Part shown: in pieces, positions 8,509 through 15,579 of the stretch
How positions within the stretch are numbered: the stretch's first letter is position 1
Layout: every line of letters begins with the position of its first letter
DNA from: Fusobacterium_C necrophorum_A
Lineage (GTDB): Bacteria > Fusobacteriota > Fusobacteriia > Fusobacteriales > Fusobacteriaceae
Direction: 5' to 3'
Assembly: GCF_004134945.1 (NCBI RefSeq)
Contig: NZ_SBAP01000012.1
Span: 1 to 64,000 of the forward strand
DNA length: 64,000 nucleotides
The notes under the pieces: generated by a model
Database searches by the model: none
Seen by the model: only the letters and a program-made list of their open reading frames with translations
Told to the model about the DNA's origin: nothing
Made by a program: the position numbers and the translations under genes

Positions 8509-8871
8509 TTCCAACTGAAAATGGCAGGCGTCCACTAGAGTATTCCAGGTGCCGCCCCAAGTGATTTTGAGATGTTTCCTATGTGCAATTTTTAAAATAT
8601 GTTTCGCCACTTTTTCATAAAAGGAATAGTTCCAAGTGATATGATTTTCTACAATAATGGCAATATCGACAGCCCTTCCTTTCAGATGATAACTGTTCAG
8701 AGTCTTTGTTTTTCCTTCTTGAAAGAGTTGTTTTTGTCGTTCCATGGAACGAAGTCCTTCTGTAATCATGAAAGGAAAGGGGCTTGAAAGAATTGCCGTT
8801 TTCATGAGCTTTACTAGAGAGGGATGCACTCCCTGCAAGTTTTGTAGACTTCTTTGATTGAGCAGATACAT
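8503..8871 (-). CDS. M15-family peptidase, phage endolysin type
   Basis: A 122-residue protein like phage L-alanyl-D-glutamate or D-Ala-D-Ala endopeptidases of family M15. The zinc site is visible: SYHLKGRAVDIAI supplies H-x6-D, and the C-terminal WGGTWNTLVDACHFQL supplies the DxxHF-type ligand. The start is ATG 8871 with GGAGGAAAC directly upstream. A longer frame begins upstream but has no ribosome-binding site. No signal peptide is present, as for endolysins released through holins, but no holin gene is nearby. It is the last gene of a three-gene minus-strand unit. Confidence 0.8.
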   Translation of the reverse strand: MYLLNQRSLQNLQGVHPSLVKLMKTAILSSPFPFMITEGLRSMERQKQLFQEGKTKTLNSYHLKGRAVDIAIIVENHITWNYSFYEKVAKHILKIAHRKHLKITWGGTWNTLVDACHFQLEE

Positions 8872-8881
8872 GTTTCCTCCT

Positions 8882-9067
8882 TTACCAAATACAATTAAAA
8901 AGTGATAAGGTATCAATCTTTCCGGGTTGTACCAAAAGCAGTTTCTTTTCATGCAGCATTTTATAAATAGTACTTTGACTCACTTTTAATTTTTTGGATA
9001 GTATTGGAGTCGTTGTGACAGGTCCAAATTTTGTAAGGAGAATTTGTTTCAATTCGTTTGTCGTCAT
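8882..9067 (-). CDS. Small helix-turn-helix protein
   Basis: A 61-residue protein starting MTTNELKQILL at ATG 9067, with AAGAGGTGAT upstream. Residues 25-45 (ILSKKLKVSQSTIYKMLHEK) look like a helix-turn-helix. It lies 10 bp before the peptidase gene and 4 bp after the DUF1353 gene, so all three are one transcript. The likely role is DNA binding, perhaps a phage regulator. No target can be named. Confidence 0.65.
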   Translation of the reverse strand: MTTNELKQILLTKFGPVTTTPILSKKLKVSQSTIYKMLHEKKLLLVQPGKIDTLSLFNCIW

Positions 9068-9071
9068 GAAA

Positions 9072-9434
9072 TCACCTCTTTTTAAAAAATCGTTTTCCAA
9101 ACAGACGAACCGCATAGTAGAAAATTGTTCTGGTGTGCCAGGAAACACCGGTTTCTTTCATAATTTCCAAGAAAATATCATCGGCTTCCTTTCGAGAACG
9201 CACTTGGATCGAACCTTCTTGGGAGTATAGAAAATCGTGAACAACACTGGCTAAGGTGTAAAGTCCGAATGGGGGATAGATCGTCCAAAAAATTCTAGGA
9301 ATGGATGAAAGGTCTGTGATGAAGTGTTTCTTGACGAAAATAACTCGGGTTCTCATGGGATATTCAAAATCTTCCAGGACACAAAATTTGGATTTGGAGC
9401 AAGGGTAAATTTCCAAACAATGACTATTTTTCAT
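9072..9434 (-). CDS. DUF1353 family protein (phage-associated)
   Basis: A 120-residue protein. FITDLSSIPRIFWTIYPPFGLYTLASVVHDFLY matches the conserved core of DUF1353, a family seen mainly in tailed phages and prophages with no firmly established function. HDFLY and the following RKEADDIFLEIM are characteristic. The start is ATG 9434, seven bases after AAGGAGGTG. The alternative GTG at 9443 lies inside that ribosome-binding site. It is the first gene of the unit with the HTH protein and the M15 peptidase. Confidence 0.75.
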   Translation of the reverse strand: MKNSHCLEIYPCSKSKFCVLEDFEYPMRTRVIFVKKHFITDLSSIPRIFWTIYPPFGLYTLASVVHDFLYSQEGSIQVRSRKEADDIFLEIMKETGVSWHTRTIFYYAVRLFGKRFFKKR

Positions 9435-9512
9435 AACTATCACCTCCTTATTGTTTAGTATAGTGGAAGAGAATAAAAAATGCCAATCACAGAGTTCATA
9501 TACAGAAAAAAT

Positions 9513-9541
9513 TTGATTTACATATATTTTTGTTATATAAT
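9513..9541 (+). promoter_or_regulatory. Promoter of the small HTH gene at 9590
   Basis: TTGATT (9513-9518), 17 bp, TATAAT (9536-9541). It is divergent from the phage-type trio and about 49 bp before the ATG. Confidence 0.6.
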
Positions 9542-9589
9542 TTTATTGGACAAGATGTCACATATTTTTCACATAGGAGGAGGATTGTT

Positions 9590-9832
9590 ATGAAACCAAA
9601 GGAAGTAGTAGCCATCAGAGAAGAAAAAGACCTATCAAAAGAAATTATGGAGCAGCTCGTGAAAAAGGTAGGAGAATTTTCGAATTTAGATGATTTGGCA
9701 GAAATTTTTCATATCAGTAGAACAACCATTTGTCGAGAAATTGAACGAGGAGAAATTGTCGCTTTCCGTTTTGGAGCCAGGGTGATTGTAGTGACTAGGA
9801 GTTTACAAAGTATCATTGAGAAATTTTTATAA
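9590..9832 (+). CDS. Helix-turn-helix (excisionase-like) DNA-binding protein
   Basis: An 80-residue protein starting at ATG 9590 after a strong GGAGGAGG. The segment LDDLAEIFHISRTTICREIERGEIVAFRFGARVIV has the layout of an excisionase/MerR-type HTH_17 domain, a helix-turn-helix followed by a short beta wing. Such proteins act as excisionases or small repressors. It faces away from the DUF1353 unit. A role in controlling that unit, or as a remnant of a mobile element, is an inference from position only. Confidence 0.65.
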   Translation: MKPKEVVAIREEKDLSKEIMEQLVKKVGEFSNLDDLAEIFHISRTTICREIERGEIVAFRFGARVIVVTRSLQSIIEKFL

Positions 9833-9941
9833 AAATTCCGTCTATGTACTCCATGATTTTTCTTTTTGAAAAAAGTTTGTTATTCTATTCTTGTGAAGCA
9901 AAGCCGGCAGAATTCACAGAAAATAAAAAGGAGGTACTGGT

Positions 9942-10235
9942 ATGAGTACAAAGGAAATCATTGAAAAAAGAGTGAAAAGTTTGACCATTTCTATCAAGAG
10001 GGAAAAAGCCATTTTACAAGAATTGGAAAGTGATCGGGCTACGATTCAGAGAATTCGGGAATGGGAAGAAACAGGGGTTGCCTTAGCAAGCGATTCTCAT
10101 TATGCTTCCTATGAAGAATGGAAATCGAGTTTGGAAAAACAAATAAAAAGAGGAGAAAGCAGCTTGGAAAATTTGAAAACGAAAAAAGCGGAATTAGAAG
10201 CCTTTCAATTCTATTTAGAGAAGATGGGAGCATAG
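9942..10235 (+). CDS. Hypothetical coiled-coil protein
   Basis: A 97-residue hydrophilic protein with two long predicted helices (residues 1-40 and 60-97) rich in Glu, Lys and Leu in heptad-like spacing, joined by a short segment containing YASYEEWKSS. It has no signal peptide or membrane segment. It is preceded by AAAAGGAGGT and followed by a strong terminator. I do not recognise a family. It may be a small phage-type structural or regulatory protein, given the neighbours. Confidence 0.6.
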   Translation: MSTKEIIEKRVKSLTISIKREKAILQELESDRATIQRIREWEETGVALASDSHYASYEEWKSSLEKQIKRGESSLENLKTKKAELEAFQFYLEKMGA

Positions 10236-10242
10236 AAAATAA

Positions 10243-10278
10243 AAAAGTCAATGGATTTAAGAAAGTCCATTGACTTTT
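10243..10278. terminator. Bidirectional rho-independent terminator
   Basis: A 13-bp perfect stem (10243-10255 with 10266-10278) with a 10-nt loop. A-rich and T-rich flanks serve both the coiled-coil gene and the convergent DUF1275 gene, whose stop codon is in the loop. Confidence 0.85.
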
Positions 10279-10931
10279 ATTTGTTGGTGGAGTTCTCGTA
10301 GGATAAAGTAGAAAGAACCGATGATGAAGTATAAGATGGCAGCAATCAAAAGGCAGCTTTCCCCTTTTTTGATAAACTCTTCCGCACCCCAAAAATTTCC
10401 TAAAAAAAAGGAAAAAATGTTGTAAATATAGAAAAACATTTTCCAAGCATCCTGCTTTTCTCCTCGCAGATGTTTTCCGAAATATACTCCTGCATCAGTT
10501 AAATTTCCCGAAATATGCGTGGTTCTCACAATTACCCCTTTATAAGAGATGAACATTCCATTCTGTATCCCCAAGAAAAAAGGTAGAAAATAGGGGAAAA
10601 AAGGGAATTTTATGAAAACAAAGTAACTAAGAGAAAGAAAAAGACTCATTCCTATAAGAATACAACCATATTTTTTTTGTAAATCAAAGGCTTTTCCTTT
10701 CGTGAAAAATCCGGCTAGGACACAACCTAAAAAAAAGGAAAGAAGTAATCCAAGAATTTTAAAAGTATGCTCGTAATGATGAAGATGATACTCAATGGCA
10801 ATTTTCGATATATTTCCGGAATAATGAGAAATGGCTTCTCCAAGATATAAAATTCCGATACTGTTTAAAAATCCGCCCGTGATTGTCAGAAGAAAAATCC
10901 AGAAGATATATATTTTATAAAAATGTTTCAT
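10257..10931 (-). CDS. DUF1275 (YoaK-like) membrane protein
   Basis: A 224-residue integral membrane protein with about six hydrophobic segments. It carries the DUF1275 hallmarks: TITGGFLNSIGILYLG near the N terminus, an internal SGN, and the conserved RTTHISGNLTDAGVYFG near residue 140. The family is widespread and its transport substrate, if any, is not established. Its ATG overlaps the preceding gene by 4 nt (ATGA), so the two are translationally coupled. Confidence 0.8.
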   Translation of the reverse strand: MKHFYKIYIFWIFLLTITGGFLNSIGILYLGEAISHYSGNISKIAIEYHLHHYEHTFKILGLLLSFFLGCVLAGFFTKGKAFDLQKKYGCILIGMSLFLSLSYFVFIKFPFFPYFLPFFLGIQNGMFISYKGVIVRTTHISGNLTDAGVYFGKHLRGEKQDAWKMFFYIYNIFSFFLGNFWGAEEFIKKGESCLLIAAILYFIIGSFYFILRELHQQIKVNGLS

Positions 10932-11245
10932 TTGTTTTCCTTAGGAACAAAATATCGCAAGGCTTGAAGAATGGTTCCTCCCTTGCTCAACACTCGTTCC
11001 ACCATACTTGTGTAGAGTTTTTCTTTCATGGAGAAAAGAATGGATTTTGCACCGTCCTGTTGTAGACAATCGGTAAGATAGTCAATTCCATAAAAAAAAT
11101 CTTCACGACTGATACTTCTGTGAGTATAGTATTCATAAAACCAACCTTCCAAGAAAGAATACAAAGTATCACCGGAAAGAAGTTCTATTTTCTTTATTTT
11201 TTCTTCCAATTCTACATCTTCCATTTTTTTTAATTTTTCATACAT
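10928..11245 (-). CDS. Hypothetical protein, coupled to the DUF1275 gene
   Basis: About 105 residues. I prefer the ATG at 11245 over that at 11251 because AGGAGG lies 7 bases before the former and only one before the latter. The sequence is mostly helical and charged, with SGDTLYSFLEGWFYEYYTHRSISREDFFYGIDYL in the middle. It has no signal peptide or membrane segment. No family is recognised. The 4-nt overlap suggests it works with the membrane protein downstream. Confidence 0.6.
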   Translation of the reverse strand: MYEKLKKMEDVELEEKIKKIELLSGDTLYSFLEGWFYEYYTHRSISREDFFYGIDYLTDCLQQDGAKSILFSMKEKLYTSMVERVLSKGGTILQALRYFVPKENK

Positions 11246-11347
11246 TGGCATACCTCCTGTTCTATATCTCTATTTCGTTCTATTCTAACGGGAAATGTGA
11301 GGAAAGTCAAGTCCCATATATTTTTACTAGGAAAGAAAAAATCTTTG

Positions 11348-11356
11348 TGATATAAT
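11348..11356 (+). promoter_or_regulatory. Extended -10 promoter
   Basis: TGA followed directly by TATAAT (11351-11356), an extended -10, 38 bp before the ATG at 11395. No clear -35 box. Confidence 0.5.
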
Positions 11357-11394
11357 AAAAACGGATTGTAAAAAATAGAAAAAGGAGAATTTAT

Positions 11395-12123
11395 ATGTTA
11401 CGAGTAAAAAGTGTGGAAACGGCTTTTCAGGCAGTTCCAAATCAATATGTACAGGGAGCCCTTGATGTCTTAGGAATTTTTGATAATGTGATTCAACCGG
11501 TCTTTCCTTATCCGTTTTCCAATATTGCTTTGATTTTTTCTTTTGAAAAAATGGATAAACCTACCGTTTTTGAAATTCGAATCAATGCTCCGGACGACAC
11601 TTTAATCAGTCAGGGAGAATTCGGCGTGATGCCGGATGCCTTCGGAAATGGAAGAAAAATTGTAAATTTATCAAATTTCTTAGTGGCGGAAAGAGGGCTA
11701 TATACTGTTGATATTTTAGAAAAAGTGGCGGAAGATAAAGTAAATTTTATTAGCACGGAAGAATTATTCATGGCGGATTATCCGCCAAAAAGAAGATTTA
11801 CCCAAGAAGAAATTCAAGAAATTTTAGGAACCGAGGGTGTCATCAAAATGGTAAAAACGGATTATAAGCCGGTAAAATATATTCAGGATGAAAGCTTAGA
11901 GCCAATTCATTTTCAGCTGTTCCTGGATCCGAATGAAGAAATTGAGGAAGGATTTGTAGCATTTCCGGAAAATGACAAAATTGAAATTCGAGGAGAAATT
12001 TTTGATTTAACAGGAATTCGAAGACAAATTGAATGGATGTTCGGACAAGAAATTCCAAAAGAAGCAGAGGGAGAACAGGAAAATGCTCAGGAAGTGCAAG
12101 AACTTACAGAGGATAAAGAATAG
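11395..12123 (+). CDS. Hypothetical protein (DUF6941-like)
   Basis: A 242-residue soluble protein of unknown function. The N-terminal 110 residues look like a beta sandwich: alternating strands, with LDVLGIFDNVIQP and ALIFSFEKMDKPTVFEIRINAPD. They recall the DUF6941 family of small proteins of unknown role. The middle has a helix-forming FTQEEIQEILGTEGVI, and the C-terminal 25 residues are an acidic glutamate-rich tail. It is a single-gene unit with its own promoter, directly ahead of the infC operon. The family match is tentative. Confidence 0.6.
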   Translation: MLRVKSVETAFQAVPNQYVQGALDVLGIFDNVIQPVFPYPFSNIALIFSFEKMDKPTVFEIRINAPDDTLISQGEFGVMPDAFGNGRKIVNLSNFLVAERGLYTVDILEKVAEDKVNFISTEELFMADYPPKRRFTQEEIQEILGTEGVIKMVKTDYKPVKYIQDESLEPIHFQLFLDPNEEIEEGFVAFPENDKIEIRGEIFDLTGIRRQIEWMFGQEIPKEAEGEQENAQEVQELTEDKE

Positions 12124-12138
12124 TTGTACAAAAAATTC

Positions 12139-12168
12139 TTGACCTCCTGTAAGAATCAGGTATATAAT
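12139..12168 (+). promoter_or_regulatory. Promoter P1 of the infC operon
   Basis: TTGACC (12139-12144), 18 bp, TATAAT (12163-12168). A long leader of about 235 nt would follow. Confidence 0.65.
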
Positions 12169-12227
12169 TCGGGTGATCTGATGCAAGTGAGTGATTGGAA
12201 GAAAAAAGTAAAAATGAAAAATTATTC

Positions 12228-12256
12228 TTGTAATAAATCAAATTTTGTGATATACT
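12228..12256 (+). promoter_or_regulatory. Promoter P2 of the infC operon
   Basis: TTGTAA (12228-12233), 17 bp, TATACT (12251-12256), with TGA directly before the -10 (extended -10). It would give a leader of about 150 nt. Confidence 0.5.
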
Positions 12257-12262
12257 AATCAG

Positions 12263-12402
12263 GTAAAATAATTTTAAGTAGAAACGACCTGTTTCTCACC
12301 TTCTGGACCCTAGAGTTTACACAAGGTTATCGAGATAGTTATATTAACATGGACTAGAGATGATAAGAGACAGGTAGTGATACCTGTTTTTATTTTTATC
12401 AT
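12263..12402 (+). ncRNA. Attenuator leader of infC-rpmI-rplT (L20-leader type)
   Basis: The leader ends in a terminator-like hairpin: ACAGGTA (12370-12376), GTGA loop, TACCTGT (12381-12387) and a T-rich tract. Its left arm can also pair with ACCTGTTTCTC at 12287-12297 upstream, because GAGACAGGT at 12367-12375 is complementary to it apart from two extra upstream Ts. The two pairings are mutually exclusive, the layout of an anti-terminator/terminator switch. In Bacillus the same operon is controlled by L20 binding to its leader. That L20 is the ligand here is an inference. Confidence 0.6.
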
Positions 12403-12410
12403 GGAGGTGT

Positions 12411-12923
12411 ATGAATATTTCTGAAAAAATGAGAATTAATGACAAAATACGAGGAAAGGAATTCCGAATTATTGGAGCGGACGGAGAACAATTGGGAGTG
12501 ATGTCTGCGACGGAAGCGTTGGAAATTGCAGCTGCTCAGGATTTGGATCTTGTGGAGATTGCGGCAAATGCAAAACCGCCTGTCTGTAAAATTATGAACT
12601 TTGGAAAATACCGTTATGAACAGGAACGAAAGGCAAAAGAAGCTAAGAAGAATCAGAAGCAAACCATTGTCAAAGAAGTGAAGGTAACGGCAAGAATTGA
12701 TGTACATGATTTGGATACCAAAGTCAACCAAATTCAAAAGTTCTTGGAAAAAGACAACAAAGTAAAAGTAACCTTAGTATTGTTTGGAAGAGAAAAAATG
12801 CATGCAAGCTTGGGAGTGGGAACTCTGGATGAGATTGCAGAGAAGTTTTCGGCGAGTGCGGATGTGGATAAAAAATATGCGGAAAAGCAAAAGCATATTA
12901 TTTTAACCCCGAAGAAAAAGTAA
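12411..12923 (+). CDS. infC: Translation initiation factor IF-3
   Basis: IF-3 binds the 30S subunit, keeps subunits apart and checks the start codon. The 170 residues show both domains: N-terminal RINDKIRGKEFRIIGADGEQLG and AKPPVCKIMNFGKYRYEQ, a lysine-rich linker, and C-terminal VKVTARIDVHDLDTK and VTLVLFGREK. The first ATG (12411) is only 3 bases after GGAGG. An ATT at 12417 is 9 bases away and aligns with the IF-3 N terminus, so initiation at AUU, as in the self-regulated infC genes of E. coli and Bacillus, is possible. Confidence 0.95.
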   Translation: MNISEKMRINDKIRGKEFRIIGADGEQLGVMSATEALEIAAAQDLDLVEIAANAKPPVCKIMNFGKYRYEQERKAKEAKKNQKQTIVKEVKVTARIDVHDLDTKVNQIQKFLEKDNKVKVTLVLFGREKMHASLGVGTLDEIAEKFSASADVDKKYAEKQKHIILTPKKK

Positions 12924-12973
12924 TGATAAATAAAGAAATCATATATAGATAAAATATAAGGAGGGCGAACGTT

Positions 12974-13180
12974 ATGCCAAAGATGAAGACTCATAGAGGA
13001 GCAAAAAAAAGAATTAAAGTAACCGGAACAGGAAAGTTCATCGTAAAACATTCCGGAAAAAGTCATATCTTAACAAAGAAAGATAGAAAGAGAAAGAACT
13101 CTCTAAAGAAAGATCTAGTGGTTAGCGAAACTTTAAAAAGACATATGCAAGGATTACTACCATACGGTGTAGGAAGATAA
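12974..13180 (+). CDS. rpmI: 50S ribosomal protein L35
   Basis: A 68-residue basic protein beginning MPKMKTHRGAKKRIKVTGTGK and ending in a GVGR segment, the standard L35 signature and size. It lies 50 bp after infC and 17 bp before rplT, the conserved infC-rpmI-rplT order. It has a strong AAGGAGGGCG ribosome-binding site. Confidence 0.97.
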   Translation: MPKMKTHRGAKKRIKVTGTGKFIVKHSGKSHILTKKDRKRKNSLKKDLVVSETLKRHMQGLLPYGVGR

Positions 13181-13197
13181 GTTAGGGAGGGAAAGAA

Positions 13198-13548
13198 ATG
13201 AGAGTAAAAACTGGAATCGTAAGACGAAGAAGACATAAAAAAATATTAAAGGCTGCAAAAGGATTTAGAGGAGCATCAGGAGACGCTTTCAAGCAAGCAA
13301 AACAAGCTACGATGAAAGCAATGGCTTATTCTACAAGAGATAGAAAAGTGAACAAAAGAAGAATGAGACAATTATGGATTACAAGAATTAATTCGGCAGC
13401 AAGATTGAACGGATTGACTTATTCTGTATTCATGAATGGATTAAAGAAAGCCGGAATTGAATTGGATAGAAAAGTATTAGCAGATTTGGCTTTAAACAAT
13501 GCGGCAGAATTTGCAAAATTAGCAGAAACTGCAAAGGCAGCTAGATAA
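13198..13548 (+). CDS. rplT: 50S ribosomal protein L20
   Basis: A 116-residue basic protein that binds 23S rRNA early in 50S assembly. MRVKTGIVRRRRHKKILKAAKGFRG and RDRKVNKRRMRQLWITRINSAAR are diagnostic. In other bacteria L20 also represses its own operon, which fits the leader structure upstream. It is the last gene of the operon and is followed directly by a terminator. Confidence 0.98.
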   Translation: MRVKTGIVRRRRHKKILKAAKGFRGASGDAFKQAKQATMKAMAYSTRDRKVNKRRMRQLWITRINSAARLNGLTYSVFMNGLKKAGIELDRKVLADLALNNAAEFAKLAETAKAAR

Positions 13549-13561
13549 TTTAACAGAGGGT

Positions 13562-13596
13562 AATGCTAAGGGTTTATGGCTCTTAGCATTTTTTTT
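13562..13596 (+). terminator. Rho-independent terminator of the infC operon
   Basis: A 9-bp stem (AATGCTAAG 13562-13570 with CTTAGCATT 13582-13590) followed by eight Ts, 14 bp after the rplT stop. Confidence 0.85.
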
Positions 13597-13618
13597 CATG
13601 TAGGAAGAGGGGGAAAAC

Positions 13619-14302
13619 ATGGTTTCAACAGAGAAATCTTACGAAAAGGTAATTGAATATGTTAGAAATCATATTTTGAAAAAGGAATTTAAGATAGGAG
13701 ATAAACTTCTTTCCGAAAGAGAATTAGCAGTTCAATTGGGAATTAGTAGAAATTCCGTTCGGGAGGGCTTACGTATTTTGGAAAGAATGGGAGTGTTGTG
13801 CAGTCAACAGGGGGCAGGCAACTATATTGTAGGAAAGTTTGAAAATACTTTGACGGAAGTATTGTCTATGATGTATACTTTGCGTGATATGGAAATGGAG
13901 CAAGTGACACAATTTCGACATGGCTTGGAATATGGAGCTATGAATTTAGCTGTATTTCATGCAACGGAAGAGGAAAAAGAAAGAATGAAATACCACTTGC
14001 AAGCTTTGGAAGAAGCGGAGTCCGAAGAAGTTCGAATTCGTCATGATAAGGCAATTCATTATTTATTGATAGAAGCGAGTCGAAATAAATATATGCTTGT
14101 AAATTTTATTGCATTGACACAAATTATGGATTTTTATATTCCTGCAATGAGAGGAAAAATTTTGAATTCCATGAAAACGGAAGATTTTTTATACGAGGCT
14201 CATGAGCTGATTGTTAAGGGAGTTGTTGAAGGAAATTTGGAAAAAGGGATGAGAGGTCTGGCTTTGCATTTCAAGTACATCAACGATTATCGAAACAGTT
14301 AA
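13619..14302 (+). CDS. GntR-family regulator, FadR subfamily (first of two)
   Basis: A 227-residue repressor-type protein. The N-terminal winged helix is clear: GDKLLSERELAVQLGISRNSVREGLRILERMGVL. The C-terminal FCD ligand-binding domain keeps the usual metal-site residues: D and H in HDKAIHYLLIEASRN, H in YEAHELIV, and H in LALHFKYI. It precedes a second regulator of the same type and the lactate genes, and E. coli LldR is of this subfamily. Control of lactate use is thus the best guess. It starts at ATG 13619 after AGAGGGGG, only 22 bp past the ribosomal operon terminator. Confidence 0.85.
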   Translation: MVSTEKSYEKVIEYVRNHILKKEFKIGDKLLSERELAVQLGISRNSVREGLRILERMGVLCSQQGAGNYIVGKFENTLTEVLSMMYTLRDMEMEQVTQFRHGLEYGAMNLAVFHATEEEKERMKYHLQALEEAESEEVRIRHDKAIHYLLIEASRNKYMLVNFIALTQIMDFYIPAMRGKILNSMKTEDFLYEAHELIVKGVVEGNLEKGMRGLALHFKYINDYRNS

Positions 14303-14510
14303 TTCGAAAAAATGTTTTTTTCAGATCCTTTTTTGAAATTTCTATTTTTTATTCTATAGCACAAGAACACTTGCGGTTTTCGTTGTGAGAGCTTGAATAT
14401 TTTGCGTGGAGAAATAAAATTCTTAGTTCTTGAAAAAAATAAAAAATTTTGATATGATGAGAATTAAGAGGTTGAAAAAAGATGAAAATGAGGAAAACGA
14501 GGGGAGAAAA

Positions 14511-15221
14511 ATGGTATTTAAGCCGATTGAGAATCGTAAAATTTCATCTCGAATTATGGAACAAATCAAAGAGAACATTCTGAGAGGGAAGTTGAGAGTG
14601 GGGGATAAGCTTCCGTCAGAAAGGGAATTGTCAACACAATTGGGAGTTTCTCGTTCCAGTGTGAGAGAGGCGTTACGTTCTTTAGATATTTTAGGGGTTG
14701 TTGTCTCCGTACAGGGAGAGGGAACCTATATTCAAGGGGATTTTCAAGATAGTCTATGTATGTTGATGACATTCATGTATTTTATGAACGGTTGTAAACT
14801 GAAAGAAGCTTTGCAACTTCGAGAAATTTTGGAAATCGAATCCATAGTTCACAGTGCTTCCAGATGGACGGAACAAGATATTCAGGAATTGGAAAAATAT
14901 TGTGATTTATTGGAGGGAGAAGGAAGTGAAGAGGAAAAAAGTGAATATGATAAGAATTTCCATGATAAAATTGCTGAGATGTCCGGAAATTCCTTGATGA
15001 TTATTATTTTAAGTTCCGCTTCCTACATCATTCAGCACATTATTAAAAGTGCAAGAGAAAAAATTTTGTTTCATGAGTGTATTGATCAGGTCAGCATGCA
15101 ACATCGTAGAATCTTAGAAGCAATTCGGCTAGGGGATACAGAGGAAATTAAGCAACGTATGGAGGAGCATATGCAATTTGTTTCAGAAGCTTTGCAAGAT
15201 GTGGAAGAGGAAGAAATATAG
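14511..15221 (+). CDS. GntR-family regulator, FadR subfamily (second of two)
   Basis: A 236-residue paralogue of the preceding gene. I place the start at ATG 14511 (MVFKPIENRK), with GAGGGGAG just upstream. The frame open from 14430 adds 27 unlikely residues. The winged helix reads VGDKLPSERELSTQLGVSRSSVREALRSLDILGVV. The FCD domain has D and H in YDKNFHDKIAEMSGN and further His in QHRRILEAIRLGD and MEEHMQFV. It is followed by a strong terminator and then the lactate permease promoter, so it is probably the local regulator of the lactate genes. Confidence 0.85.
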   Translation: MVFKPIENRKISSRIMEQIKENILRGKLRVGDKLPSERELSTQLGVSRSSVREALRSLDILGVVVSVQGEGTYIQGDFQDSLCMLMTFMYFMNGCKLKEALQLREILEIESIVHSASRWTEQDIQELEKYCDLLEGEGSEEEKSEYDKNFHDKIAEMSGNSLMIIILSSASYIIQHIIKSAREKILFHECIDQVSMQHRRILEAIRLGDTEEIKQRMEEHMQFVSEALQDVEEEEI

Positions 15222-15251
15222 AAAGAAGAAAAAGAGTTGTTAACTTTTCAG

Positions 15252-15287
15252 ACTGTAGACAAAAGAAATTTGTTTACGGTTTTTTTT
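15252..15287 (+). terminator. Rho-independent terminator after the second GntR gene
   Basis: A 12-bp stem with two G-T wobbles (15252-15263 with 15269-15280), loop AGAAA and a run of eight Ts. Confidence 0.85.
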
Positions 15288-15443
15288 ATTTTTTGGAATA
15301 AAAAAAATTTTTTGTAAAGGAAAAACTTTAAAAAAGATGAAACAACTTAGAAATTTCGAGTAGTATATGGAAAAAATCAAGTTCGTTTTTACTTGTAAAA
15401 ATACTGTATATAAATAAAAAGTAGAAAAAAAGAACAAAAAATA

Positions 15444-15472
15444 TTGACAAATTCAAAAAAATAATGTATTTA
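15444..15472 (+). promoter_or_regulatory. Promoter of the lactate permease gene
   Basis: TTGACA (15444-15449), 17 bp, TATTTA (15467-15472). The region between the terminator at 15287 and the permease start at 15580 otherwise holds only A/T-rich sequence and the operator below. Confidence 0.65.
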
Positions 15473-15488
15473 TGTAAGTAGTGGTTAG

Positions 15489-15499
15489 TTGTCAGACCA
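15489..15499 (+). promoter_or_regulatory. FadR-subfamily operator in the lactate permease promoter
   Basis: TTGTCAGACCA fits the FadR-subfamily consensus TNGTNNNACNA exactly. It lies about 17 bp after the -10 box, where a bound GntR repressor would block early transcription. Confidence 0.6.
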
Positions 15500-15579
15500 G
15501 TTGGGGATGATAACAGAGTTTAAGAAAGGATAGAAAAGAGATGAGGTCTTTTCTATGACAAAATATGGAGGTGGGAAAT

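Noticed and set aside
15565..15579. ATG 15565 as the start of the lactate permease
   Set aside because: This ATG is part of the ribosome-binding site ATGGAGGTGGG; TTG 15580 has proper spacing.
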